64,000 bases of DNA from Pseudomonas sp. Irchel s3h17. GTDB lineage: Bacteria > Pseudomonadota > Gammaproteobacteria > Pseudomonadales > Pseudomonadaceae. The stretch spans positions 1 to 64,000 of the forward strand of contig NZ_FYDL01000020.1 of assembly GCF_900187505.1 (NCBI RefSeq), in the 5' to 3' direction. Shown piece by piece: positions 37,662 through 46,252 of this stretch. The notes beneath the pieces were generated by a model, which saw nothing but the letters and a program-made list of their open reading frames with translations, was not told where the DNA came from and did not search any database. Each line of letters opens with the position of its first letter. The stretch's first letter is position 1. A program made the position numbers and the translations under genes.

Positions 37662-37705
37662 TATCGGGTAGTAAACCAGACCGGGCGCCTGGTTCCTACC
37701 CGATA
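37662..37705 (-). promoter_or_regulatory. Two-tier hairpin between rsmA and apaG
   Basis: A near-perfect 44-base stem-loop: the outer stem is 10 bp (TATCGGGTAG / CTACCCGATA), a small internal loop follows, the inner stem is 6 bp (AACCAG / CTGGTT), and the apical loop has 9 bases. No T-tract follows. It lies 15 bases after the rsmA stop inside the presumed operon, so it may be an RNA processing or stability element. Confidence 0.7.
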
Positions 37706-37719
37706 ACGCTTCAGGCCGG

Positions 37720-38538
37720 TCAGATGTCGGCTGGATTCTCGGCGACCTGTTCGCTGAGTTTGTCGGCCAGGCGCACGAAGGCTGCCAGGTCGAGCTGTTC
37801 CGGGCGCAGGCTGCCATCGACGCCGGCGGCTTCGATTTCGGCGCTGCTCATCAGGGCCTTGAGGGTATTGCGCAGGGTCTTGCGGCGCTGGTTGAACGCC
37901 TCGCGAACGACGCGCTCCAGCAGGCGATGATCCTTGGCCGGGTGTGGCAGTACGGCGTGCGGCACCAGGCGAACAATGGCCGAGTCGACTTTCGGTGGCG
38001 GATTGAACGCGCCCGGGCCGACGTTGAACAGGTGTTCGACCCGGCAGTGGTACTGAACCATGATCGACAGGCGACCCCAATCACCACCGCCAGGACCTGC
38101 TGCCAGGCGCTCGACCACTTCCTTTTGCAGCATGAAGTGCATGTCGCGGATGATGCCTGCGTTGTTCAGCAGGTGGAAGATCAGCGGCGTGGAGATGTTG
38201 TAGGGCAGGTTGCCGACTACGCGCAGGCTATTGGGAGCGGCATTCAGGCTGTTGAAGTCGAACTTCAGTGCGTCGCCCTGATGCAGGTTGAAGTTGCTCT
38301 TGCCGGCGAATTGCTGGTTGAGGATCGGGATCAGGTCCTTGTCCAACTCCACGACATCAAGCTGGGCACCGCTGTTGAGCAGGCCCTCGGTCAGGGCGCC
38401 CTGGCCCGGGCCGATTTCCAGCAGGCGGTCGTCGGCCTTGGCGTGAATGGAGCGCAGGATGCGGTCGATAACACCGGCATCGTGCAGGAAGTTCTGGCCG
38501 AAGCGCTTGCGCGCCCGGTGTTGGTAGTGCTCGGTCAT
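37720..38538 (-). CDS. rsmA: 16S rRNA dimethyladenosine transferase
   Basis: A 272-aa KsgA/Dim1 methyltransferase that dimethylates A1518 and A1519 of 16S rRNA. The SAM motif EIGPGQGALTEGLL and the catalytic NLPYNIS motif (residue about 108) are present. The start overlaps the pdxA stop by 4 bases. The order surA-pdxA-rsmA-apaG-apaH is the classical gammaproteobacterial cluster. Confidence 0.98.
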   Translation of the reverse strand: MTEHYQHRARKRFGQNFLHDAGVIDRILRSIHAKADDRLLEIGPGQGALTEGLLNSGAQLDVVELDKDLIPILNQQFAGKSNFNLHQGDALKFDFNSLNAAPNSLRVVGNLPYNISTPLIFHLLNNAGIIRDMHFMLQKEVVERLAAGPGGGDWGRLSIMVQYHCRVEHLFNVGPGAFNPPPKVDSAIVRLVPHAVLPHPAKDHRLLERVVREAFNQRRKTLRNTLKALMSSAEIEAAGVDGSLRPEQLDLAAFVRLADKLSEQVAENPADI

Positions 38539-39524
38539 AAACGGGTCTCGGCCATCTGGTAGGCGGTTTCCAGGGCGACTTGCAGGCTGCCGGTGTCGAT
38601 TTTTCCGCTGCCAGCCAGGTCCAGGGCGGTGCCGTGGTCGACTGAGGTGCGGATGATCGGCAGGCCAAGGGTCACGTTGACTGCCGCGCCGAAGCCTTTG
38701 TACTTCAGCACGGGCAGGCCCTGGTCATGGTACATCGCCAGCACTGCGTCGCAGTGCTCCAGATATTTTGGGGTAAACAGAGTGTCGGCGGGCAGGGGGC
38801 CACGCAGGTCCATGCCTTCACCGCGCAGACGCTCAAGGGTGGGTTCGATGATGTCGATTTCTTCATGGCCCAGGTGTCCGCCTTCGCCGGCATGGGGGTT
38901 GAGCCCACAGACGAGGATGCGTGGCCGGGCAATGCCGAATTTTTGCTGCAGGTCGGTATGCAGGATCCGCGTGACCCGCTCCAGGCGCTCAGGGGTGATG
39001 GCGTCGGCAATCTCCCGCAATGGCAGGTGCGTGGTCACCAGTGCGACGCGCAAGCCATGGGTGGCAAGCATCATCACCACTTGGGCGGTATGGGTCAGGT
39101 CCGCCAGGAACTCGGTATGGCCCGAAAAGGCGATGCCGGATTCATTGATCACGCCCTTGTGCACCGGGGCGGTGATCATCCCGGCGAAGTCTCCGTCCAG
39201 GCAGCCTTGGCCGGCGCGGGTCAGGGTTTCCAGAACAAAAGCCGCATTGGCCTTGTCCAGTTGTCCGGCGGTGACCTTGGCGTTGAGCGGGGTGTCCCAG
39301 ACGTAAAGACTATTGGCTGGCGCAGGCGCGTCCGGCCAGTGGCCAGGCGTGACGTCCAGCAGGTTGACGACCACGCCCAGCTGCGTGGCCCGCTCAAGGA
39401 GCAGGTCGCGGCTGGTAATGGCAATCAGGGGGTGCGGCTGGGCTTGCGAGGCGAGCAGCAGGCATAGGTCTGGACCTATGCCGGCTGGTTCACCGGGTGT
39501 CAGAGCGAAACGTTGGGGTTTCAC
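38535..39524 (-). CDS. pdxA: 4-hydroxythreonine-4-phosphate dehydrogenase
   Basis: A 329-aa PdxA enzyme of pyridoxal phosphate synthesis. It carries ALTPGEPAGIGPDL at the N-terminus and the metal-binding histidines in the segments SGHTEFLAD, GLNPHAGEGGHLG and MYHDQGL. It overlaps both surA (4 bases) and rsmA (4 bases), so it is tightly coupled within the operon. Confidence 0.98.
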   Translation of the reverse strand: MKPQRFALTPGEPAGIGPDLCLLLASQAQPHPLIAITSRDLLLERATQLGVVVNLLDVTPGHWPDAPAPANSLYVWDTPLNAKVTAGQLDKANAAFVLETLTRAGQGCLDGDFAGMITAPVHKGVINESGIAFSGHTEFLADLTHTAQVVMMLATHGLRVALVTTHLPLREIADAITPERLERVTRILHTDLQQKFGIARPRILVCGLNPHAGEGGHLGHEEIDIIEPTLERLRGEGMDLRGPLPADTLFTPKYLEHCDAVLAMYHDQGLPVLKYKGFGAAVNVTLGLPIIRTSVDHGTALDLAGSGKIDTGSLQVALETAYQMAETRL

Positions 39525-40843
39525 TTCGCCGCCTGGTCGACGCCAGGGAGCTTGATTTCAACGTAGGCTTCGTCACGGATCTGACGCAGCCAGGTTTGCA
39601 GCTCTTCGTCGTACTTGCGGTTACGCAGTACTGTCATTGCTTGTTGCTCGCGAGCCTGGGAGGTGCTGTCGGTGGCGCGACGGCCAAGGACTTCCAGGAC
39701 ATGCCAGCCGTAAGGACTCTGGAATGGCTGGGACAGTTGACCTTGTGGGGTCTTGTCCATCACGGCGCGGAATTCCGGTACCAGTGCGTTCGGGTCGATC
39801 CAGTTCAGGTCGCCGCCATTGAGGGCGGAGCCCGGGTCTTCCGAATAGCTCTTGGCCAGTTCGGCGAAGTCTTCGCCCGCTTCAATGCGGTCGTAGAGCT
39901 TCTGCGCCAGACGCTTGGTCTCTGCTTCGCTACGGATTTCGCTTGGTTTGATCAGGATGTGGCGAACGTGGATTTCGTCACGCACCTGATTACCACCGCC
40001 ACGCTTGGCCAGCAGCTTGAGGATGATGAAACCGCCTGGCGTGCGCGCAGGTTGGGTCACGTCACCGACCGCCATGGCACTCAGCTCGCGGTCGAACGGC
40101 GGTGGCAGTTGAGCGGCCTTGCGCCAGCCCATGTCGCCGCCTTCCAGGGCGTTGTCGCTTGCCGAACGGGCAATGGCCAGCTGGGCGAAATCAGCGCCTT
40201 GCTTGAGCTGCTGGTAGATCTCCATGGCCTGGCGCGCAGCGCTCTGAATCGCTTCGGAGTTAGCGCTTTCCGGGGTTGGAATCAGGATATTGGCCAGGTG
40301 CAGTTCTTCGGATAGCTGCATTTTGCCGAGGTCGGAGGCAAGGAAGTTCTTCACTTCCTGCTCGGACACCTGGATGCGCTCGGCCACACGACGCTGACGC
40401 ACACGGCTGACGATCATTTCCCGGCGAACCTGGTCGCGAGCGTCTTCATAAGACAGGCCGTCGCGGGACAGGGCGGCGCGGAATTGATCCACGGTCATGT
40501 TGTTGCGCTGGGCAATGGTGCCGATTGCCTGGTTCAGTTCTTCATCGGTAATGCGGATACCGGAGCGTTCGCCGATCTGCAATTGCAGGTTCTCGACGAT
40601 CAGGCGCTCCAGCACCTGTTGCTCCAGGACACCGGCCGGTGGAACGGCCGAGCCTCGCTTGGCGATGGTTTGCTGAACTTCGCGAACCCGCTGGTCCAGT
40701 TGGCTTTGCATGACCACGTCGTTGTCGACGATGGCCACCACTTTGTCGATGGACTGCACCGCGGCGCTAGCCGCGGTACTCAGGAACAACGCGCCCAGCA
40801 TCAGCGGGCGCAGACAATCAGAAAGCTTGGTCTTCACGTTCAC
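39521..40843 (-). CDS. surA: Peptidyl-prolyl isomerase and periplasmic chaperone SurA
   Basis: A 440-aa SurA with an N-terminal signal sequence (hydrophobic stretch at about 12-28), an N-terminal chaperone domain and two parvulin domains at about 180-275 and 290-390 (VRHILIKPS and IDPNALVPEFRAVM). It helps outer-membrane beta-barrels such as LptD reach the membrane. Its 5' end overlaps the lptD 3' end by 26 bases. It is the natural partner of the gene upstream. Confidence 0.97.
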   Translation of the reverse strand: MNVKTKLSDCLRPLMLGALFLSTAASAAVQSIDKVVAIVDNDVVMQSQLDQRVREVQQTIAKRGSAVPPAGVLEQQVLERLIVENLQLQIGERSGIRITDEELNQAIGTIAQRNNMTVDQFRAALSRDGLSYEDARDQVRREMIVSRVRQRRVAERIQVSEQEVKNFLASDLGKMQLSEELHLANILIPTPESANSEAIQSAARQAMEIYQQLKQGADFAQLAIARSASDNALEGGDMGWRKAAQLPPPFDRELSAMAVGDVTQPARTPGGFIILKLLAKRGGGNQVRDEIHVRHILIKPSEIRSEAETKRLAQKLYDRIEAGEDFAELAKSYSEDPGSALNGGDLNWIDPNALVPEFRAVMDKTPQGQLSQPFQSPYGWHVLEVLGRRATDSTSQAREQQAMTVLRNRKYDEELQTWLRQIRDEAYVEIKLPGVDQAAK

Positions 40844-43616
40844 GATAACCTTGGATGCCTTTGTCGAGGAAGCTCTCTACCTTGGCGCCAGTCACGCCAC
40901 CGAGTCCCTTCAGAACAATTTGGAGGAAAATGCCGTGGTCGCCTTTCTCGTTTTCCGGAGCTTCTTGACTGAACTCGTCATACGAAACCCAGTAACGGTT
41001 GATCAGGCGCAGTTTCCAGCAGCAGTTGTCGTACTCGAAGCCACCGAAGGCTTCCAGGGTACGGTTGCGGTTGTAGTCGTACTGCCAGCGGCTGATGGCA
41101 TTCCACTGCGGCACGACTGGCCAGATGACCGAGAAGTCGTGCTGTTCGATCTTGTAGTAGTCCTTCACGTAGCCATCCGTGCCCGGAGTGCCATAGTCAC
41201 CACCGAACTGCCATTTACCGGTGTTCTGGTTGTAGATCACCTGGTCGTTGCGATAGCGATAGCCGGCGTTGATCACCTTGTTCGGGTTGTCTTCAGGCTG
41301 GTAGTGGAACATCGCGCTGCCCGAGCGAGGGCTCTGGCTGTCCGGGTCCCAGTTGTAGTCAGCCGTGGTACGCCAATCGCGGTTCCAGCGGTATTCGTAT
41401 TCCAAAGCGTACGGCGAAACACTCGACTGGGCATCCGCACGGTCTTTGGCTTCGATACCCGGGAGCTGAACTTCGCGGTCCTTGAAGTACATGGCCTGGC
41501 CAACACTGATGCGTTGGCGTTCGAAGCCGTTGTCTTCGATCCAGCGGTTGGTCACGCCCAGCGATAGCTTGTTCTCGTCGCCGACACGGTCGGAGCCGGT
41601 GAAACGGTTGTCGCGGAACAACGAGGAATAATTGAACGTGGATTCGCTGGTATCGAATACCGGAATGTCGGCCTGGTCTTTCTCGGGGACATAGAGGTAG
41701 TACAGGCGCGGTTCCAGGGTCTGGCGATAGTTCTTGCCGAACCATTGGGTATTTCGGTCGAAGTACAGGCCACTGTCGATGCTGGCGATGGGGACCGCAC
41801 GGCTCTGATTGCTGTCGAAGGTGCCATTGGCGTCATCTTGGGCCGGTGTCTGATTTGCAACCTGGCCCTTGCCGATGCTGTCCAAATCGAGTTCGTATTG
41901 GGTGTACTGGAACTTGAGCGTAGGCTTCACGAAACCATAAGTCGCATCAAGCGGCAGACTCATACTCGGTGCCAGGTTCATGCGATCGCCGGTGGCGCGT
42001 GCCAGACCCTGGATGTTGTTATCGATTCGGGGAGCTGAAATGCCATCCTCATCGACGTAGTCACCGTTTTGCAAATCCCGATCAAACCGCACGAGTTCGG
42101 TCTGATAGGCAAAATTCAGCCCGCCAGGTGTCTGCGGCAAGAAACCATTGAAGGTGATCTGCGGCAGGCGGTCGTAAGGCGTGAGGTTGGATACCGAGGC
42201 CAGCTCAAAGGCTTGTGCGTTGATACGCGCGGTATACGTATCGCCACGATAGCTGACCGCACCTTGCTGGTTCACGAAGTCGGAAACGCTCTTGACGCCC
42301 AGCTGATCGGTCTGCAGGTCCTGGAAGTAGTAAGGGTCGCTGATCTTGGTGTAGTCGACCTCGGTCAGGACGCGCGAGTCCAGGCCACCCTTGTGCTGCC
42401 AGTTGTACATGTAGCGGGTTTTTTCGTAGTCGGACTGCAGCTTGCGCTCGTCTTCCTGGTCGTCCAGATAGGCCGCGCCGAACTGGCCTTCGCTGGATTC
42501 GGTCAGGTAACGGAATTCGCCTTCCATCAACAGGCCGCGCTTGCTCATGTAGCGCGGATACAACGTGGCATCGTAGTTGGGTGCCAGGTTGAAGTAATAC
42601 GGTGTGACCAGCAGCATGCCGGTATCGCTGCCACTGCCGATGGTCGGCGGCAGGAAGCCGGACTGGCGGCGATCATCGATCGGGAAGTAGATGTACGGGG
42701 TGTACATCACCGGGATGTCCTTGACCCGTAGCGTCACGTTGGTCGCGGTGCCGAAGCCGGTTGCCGGGTTCAAGGTGATGTTGTTGCCCTTGAGCTGCCA
42801 GGCGTTGCTGCTCGGTTCGCACGAGGTGTAGGTACCATCCTTGAGGCGGATGATCGCGTTCTCGGCCCGCTTGGCGTACAGCGCGCTGCCGCGAATGCGG
42901 GACTTGTGCAACACGTATTCGGCGTTGTCGACCTTGGCTTCACCGGTATCCAGCTGAACGTCGGCGTGATCGCCGACGATCAGTGCACCGTTGTCGCGCA
43001 CGCGCACGTTGCCGCTCAGCTCGCCACGGTTCTCGGCCTGGTACAGGCTGGCCTCGTCGGCCTCGACCTGCATGCTGCCCTGGCGCATGACCACGTCACC
43101 GGCAAGGGTCGCAATCTGCTCTTCCTGCTGGTAGCGGGAGGCTTTGGCGCCGATGAAGGTGGGGGCGTCGCTCTTGGCCGTCGTGTCATTCATGCCGGGA
43201 CGCGTCGGTTCGACATAGCCGCCCGCGCAATAAGGGCCTGTTTCGGCCAGTTGCGCCGCAGTGAGCTGCTCACGCGGAACCCAGTCGAGGTGGCTGTAGT
43301 CAGCACTGCGCGACTTCAGGCCACGGCCCTTGGCCTCGGTGACCAATGCCGGTTTGTCGGCGGTTTCGCCTTCAGTTGTGCCGTCTGCTGCCGATTCGTT
43401 GTTCGAACTGACCGCGCTGGCATCATGCACAGGGCGCGGGGGCAGTTGAGCCGCGTTGGTTTTCGGCGCGCAATCCCAGGCACCCGAAGCAGAGACTGAG
43501 CAGTCATACTGTTCCGCGGCGACCACGAAGGAAGTGGCTAGTGGTTGCATGGCCAGCAGAGTGCCGGTCACAAACAACGGAAATTTTTTACGAAACGCGG
43601 GGGATTTCAATGCCAT
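40818..43616 (-). CDS. lptD: LPS-assembly protein LptD
   Basis: The 932-aa outer-membrane LPS translocon barrel. It has a signal sequence (residues about 1-33), an OstA/jellyroll domain (about 145-270, with DEASLYQAENRGELSG) and a long beta-barrel, ending in a phenylalanine-like C-terminal beta signal. Cys residues in YDCSVSASGAWDC and late in the barrel (DNCCWKLR) fit the inter-domain disulfides. The ATG at 43616 is used; a longer frame to 43667 lacks similarity. The Pseudomonas-type N-terminal extension is present. It heads the operon with surA. Confidence 0.97.
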   Translation of the reverse strand: MALKSPAFRKKFPLFVTGTLLAMQPLATSFVVAAEQYDCSVSASGAWDCAPKTNAAQLPPRPVHDASAVSSNNESAADGTTEGETADKPALVTEAKGRGLKSRSADYSHLDWVPREQLTAAQLAETGPYCAGGYVEPTRPGMNDTTAKSDAPTFIGAKASRYQQEEQIATLAGDVVMRQGSMQVEADEASLYQAENRGELSGNVRVRDNGALIVGDHADVQLDTGEAKVDNAEYVLHKSRIRGSALYAKRAENAIIRLKDGTYTSCEPSSNAWQLKGNNITLNPATGFGTATNVTLRVKDIPVMYTPYIYFPIDDRRQSGFLPPTIGSGSDTGMLLVTPYYFNLAPNYDATLYPRYMSKRGLLMEGEFRYLTESSEGQFGAAYLDDQEDERKLQSDYEKTRYMYNWQHKGGLDSRVLTEVDYTKISDPYYFQDLQTDQLGVKSVSDFVNQQGAVSYRGDTYTARINAQAFELASVSNLTPYDRLPQITFNGFLPQTPGGLNFAYQTELVRFDRDLQNGDYVDEDGISAPRIDNNIQGLARATGDRMNLAPSMSLPLDATYGFVKPTLKFQYTQYELDLDSIGKGQVANQTPAQDDANGTFDSNQSRAVPIASIDSGLYFDRNTQWFGKNYRQTLEPRLYYLYVPEKDQADIPVFDTSESTFNYSSLFRDNRFTGSDRVGDENKLSLGVTNRWIEDNGFERQRISVGQAMYFKDREVQLPGIEAKDRADAQSSVSPYALEYEYRWNRDWRTTADYNWDPDSQSPRSGSAMFHYQPEDNPNKVINAGYRYRNDQVIYNQNTGKWQFGGDYGTPGTDGYVKDYYKIEQHDFSVIWPVVPQWNAISRWQYDYNRNRTLEAFGGFEYDNCCWKLRLINRYWVSYDEFSQEAPENEKGDHGIFLQIVLKGLGGVTGAKVESFLDKGIQGYREREDQAF

Positions 43617-43717
43617 CTTATTAGTCCGGGCTTCCTGCGTGCCATCTGCCCGCGGTGTGGGCCGCACGCCTCTCGATGGTCTGAAAAAGATGCTGGATAA
43701 TAAAGCATGACCCGCTT

Positions 43718-43733
43718 GACGGCTAGCGCCGTC
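43718..43733 (+). promoter_or_regulatory. Small hairpin just upstream of amgK
   Basis: A perfect 6-bp stem (GACGGC / GCCGTC, loop of 4) sits 13 bases before the amgK ATG, partly next to its GGAG ribosome binding site. It could affect translation start, but it is short. Confidence 0.35.
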
Positions 43734-43746
43734 GGAGACCCTTGTA

Positions 43747-44772
43747 ATGCCTGATCAAGATGTACGCTTGCAACACCTGAAAGTTTGGCTCGATGAGCAA
43801 TTGGCAATTGTATTTGCCGCTCAAGGATGGGGGGACGTACCCCAGGCCACGTTGACCGCGGCCAGCAGCGACGCGAGCTTCCGTCGGTATTTCCGCTGGG
43901 AAGGCGGCGACAGGAGCTTTGTCGTGATGGACGCTCCACCCCCTCAGGAAAACTGTAAGCCCTTCGTGGATATCGCCTTTTTGCTGGCGAAATCCGGCAT
44001 CAATGTGCCGAAAATCTATGCAAAGGATCTTGATCGCGGTTTTCTTTTGCTCAACGACCTGGGCAATCAGACCTATCTGGACGTGATCAACGGCGACAAT
44101 GCCGACGATTTGTTCAAGGATTCGCTGCAGGCATTGCTGGCTTTCCAACAGTTGCCAATGGCTGCACCGCTGCCCAGCTATGACGTGGCACTGCTGCGCC
44201 GCGAACTGGAGCTGTTCCCCGAGTGGTATGTGAAGCGGGAGTTGGGTATCGAGTTCGATGCGACTCAGCAGGCACTCTGGCAGCGTGCCAGCGACCTGCT
44301 GATCGACAGCGCCCTGGCCCAGCCGAAAGTGCTGGTGCACCGCGACTACATGCCGCGCAACCTGATGATCAGTCAGCCGAACCCGGGCGTGCTGGACTTT
44401 CAGGACGCGGTGTACGGGCCGGTGACCTATGACGTGACCTGCCTGTTCAAGGACGCCTTCCTCAGTTGGCCCGAGGCGCGTGTGCGTGATTGGCTGGAAA
44501 GCTACTGGCAACAAGCTGGCAGTGTCGGGATCCCGGTTCAACCGGACTTCGAAGACTTCCTGCGTGCCAGCGATCTGATGGGTGTGCAGCGGCATTTGAA
44601 AGTGATCGGGATCTTTGCCCGCATCTGCCACCGCGATGGCAAGCCGCGTTATCTCACGGACGTGCCCCGGTTCTTTGCTTATATAGACGCTGTGCTGGCT
44701 CGTCGTCCTGAGCTGGCTGACTTGAGTGCATTGCTGACCAGTCTGCGCGCTTCGGTGGGAGTCTCTGCATGA
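43747..44772 (+). CDS. amgK: N-acetylmuramate/N-acetylglucosamine kinase AmgK
   Basis: A 341-aa aminoglycoside-phosphotransferase-fold kinase. HRDYMPRNLMIS (catalytic Asp) and VLDFQDAVYGP (metal Asp) are the kinase motifs. AmgK phosphorylates anomeric carbon 1 of MurNAc and GlcNAc, feeding MurU in the cell-wall recycling pathway found in Pseudomonas. The 3' end overlaps murU by 4 bases. This pathway bypasses de novo MurNAc synthesis and gives intrinsic fosfomycin tolerance. Confidence 0.93.
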   Translation: MPDQDVRLQHLKVWLDEQLAIVFAAQGWGDVPQATLTAASSDASFRRYFRWEGGDRSFVVMDAPPPQENCKPFVDIAFLLAKSGINVPKIYAKDLDRGFLLLNDLGNQTYLDVINGDNADDLFKDSLQALLAFQQLPMAAPLPSYDVALLRRELELFPEWYVKRELGIEFDATQQALWQRASDLLIDSALAQPKVLVHRDYMPRNLMISQPNPGVLDFQDAVYGPVTYDVTCLFKDAFLSWPEARVRDWLESYWQQAGSVGIPVQPDFEDFLRASDLMGVQRHLKVIGIFARICHRDGKPRYLTDVPRFFAYIDAVLARRPELADLSALLTSLRASVGVSA

Positions 44773-45440
44773 AGGCAATGATTCTGGCGGCCGGCAAGGG
44801 CGAGCGTATGCGCCCGCTGACATTGACCACGCCCAAGCCGCTGGTGCGCGTGGGGGGGATGCCGTTGATCGAGTATCACCTGCGGGCGCTGGCGGCAGCC
44901 GGGTTCAGCGAGGTGGTGATCAATCACGCCTGGTTGGGGCAGCAGATCGAAGACTATCTGGGCGACGGTTCTCGCTATGGCCTGAAGATTCAGTATTCGC
45001 CTGAAGGCGAGCCGCTGGAAACCGGCGGCGGGATTTTTCGTGCATTGCCGCTGCTCGGCGAGGAAGCCTTTGTGGTGGTCAACGGTGATATCTGGACGGA
45101 TTACGCCTTCGCCGCTTTGCGTGAACCGCTGGCCGGGCTGGCTCACCTGGTGCTGGCCGACAACCCGGCCCACCATCCGCGGGGCGATTTCAGTCTGGTC
45201 GAGGGGCGGGTGCATGACGCCGGGGCGGACGCACAAACCCTGACCTACAGTGGCATTGCGGTGCTGCATCCGAAGCTCTTTGCCGGTTGCCGGGAGGGCG
45301 CCTTCAAGCTGGCGCCGTTGTTGCGCGAGGCCATGGCCCAAGGGCAGGTGACGGGCGAGCGACTGCGGGGGCATTGGGTCGACGTGGGCACGCACGAGCG
45401 CCTGGCCGAAGTTGAACATTTGCTGCAAGCGAGCCGCTGA
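44769..45440 (+). CDS. murU: N-acetylmuramate alpha-1-phosphate uridylyltransferase MurU
   Basis: A 223-aa nucleotidyltransferase with the signature AAGKGERMRPLTLTTPKPLV and the metal-binding VVNGDIWTDY. It makes UDP-MurNAc from MurNAc-1-phosphate supplied by AmgK. It is coupled to amgK by an ATGA overlap. The size is small because it lacks the C-terminal hexapeptide domain, as in known MurU. Confidence 0.93.
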   Translation: MKAMILAAGKGERMRPLTLTTPKPLVRVGGMPLIEYHLRALAAAGFSEVVINHAWLGQQIEDYLGDGSRYGLKIQYSPEGEPLETGGGIFRALPLLGEEAFVVVNGDIWTDYAFAALREPLAGLAHLVLADNPAHHPRGDFSLVEGRVHDAGADAQTLTYSGIAVLHPKLFAGCREGAFKLAPLLREAMAQGQVTGERLRGHWVDVGTHERLAEVEHLLQASR

Positions 45441-45441
45441 G

Positions 45442-46209
45442 ATGCTGTGGCCAGGGACTCTGATCGGAGCCGGGGCTGGCTTTGCTATAGCCAGTATCCC
45501 GGGGGCCATGCTCGGCGCTTTGTTGGGACAGGCGCTGGACCGGCGCCTGCAACTGCAAAGCCTGGGGCATTTGCGTGAGCAGTTGGGCGGTCGTTCGATG
45601 TTGCGTAACGACGAACTGCTGTTTGTGTTGCTCGGGCGCCTGGCCAAGAGTGACGGCCGGGTGGTGGATAGCCACATCTACCAGGCACGTCAGGAAATGC
45701 GGGCGCTGGAGATGAACGATTTTGCGCAGCAACGGGCGATCGCCGCGTTCAATCGGGGCAAGTCCGGGCATGATCGCTTGCGTGGCTATTTGCGGCGATT
45801 GAGTGCCCAGCCTCATGCGGCGGAGGGGGTCTTGCGTGCGTGTTGGCGGATGGTCTGGGCGGACGGACGGGCCGGAGCTGCCGAGCGCGAGCTGATTGCA
45901 CTGTGGGGTAAGTGGCTGGGCTGCACGCCTGGACAGGTGCAGGCGCTGGCCAGTGACTACGAACCGCACAAGCGAGCGCGGCCCAACAGTGGCGAGGCAT
46001 ATCAGGAGGCGATGCGCCTGTTGGGGGTGTCCGTCACCAGTGAGCCGTCACAGATCAAACGCGCGTATCGTCGCCTGCTCAGTCGCCACCATCCGGATAA
46101 AATCGCTGGCAGTGGCGCGACGCCGTCGCAGGTTCGCGAGGCGACAGAAAAGACCCGGGAGCTGCACAACGCTTACACGTTGATTCGTCAGCGGCGGGGC
46201 TTTCGTTAG
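45442..46209 (+). CDS. DjlA-like J-domain co-chaperone
   Basis: A 255-aa membrane-anchored protein with an N-terminal membrane segment (about 1-25), a TerB-like central domain (about 55-165) and a C-terminal J domain whose HPD motif is in RHHPDKIAG (about residue 217). DjlA-type proteins stimulate DnaK at the inner membrane, and pseudomonads carry this gene after murU. The ATG at 45442, one base after the murU stop, is preferred to an in-frame start at 45412, which lies inside murU. Confidence 0.88.
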   Translation: MLWPGTLIGAGAGFAIASIPGAMLGALLGQALDRRLQLQSLGHLREQLGGRSMLRNDELLFVLLGRLAKSDGRVVDSHIYQARQEMRALEMNDFAQQRAIAAFNRGKSGHDRLRGYLRRLSAQPHAAEGVLRACWRMVWADGRAGAAERELIALWGKWLGCTPGQVQALASDYEPHKRARPNSGEAYQEAMRLLGVSVTSEPSQIKRAYRRLLSRHHPDKIAGSGATPSQVREATEKTRELHNAYTLIRQRRGFR

Positions 46210-46252
46210 TCGGGCTGCCTGAAGGCGGACCTGTGGTGAGGCCCGGGCTCGA

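Noticed and set aside
43723..44823. A 366-codon minus-strand frame opposite amgK
   Set aside because: Antisense shadow of a conserved kinase gene.
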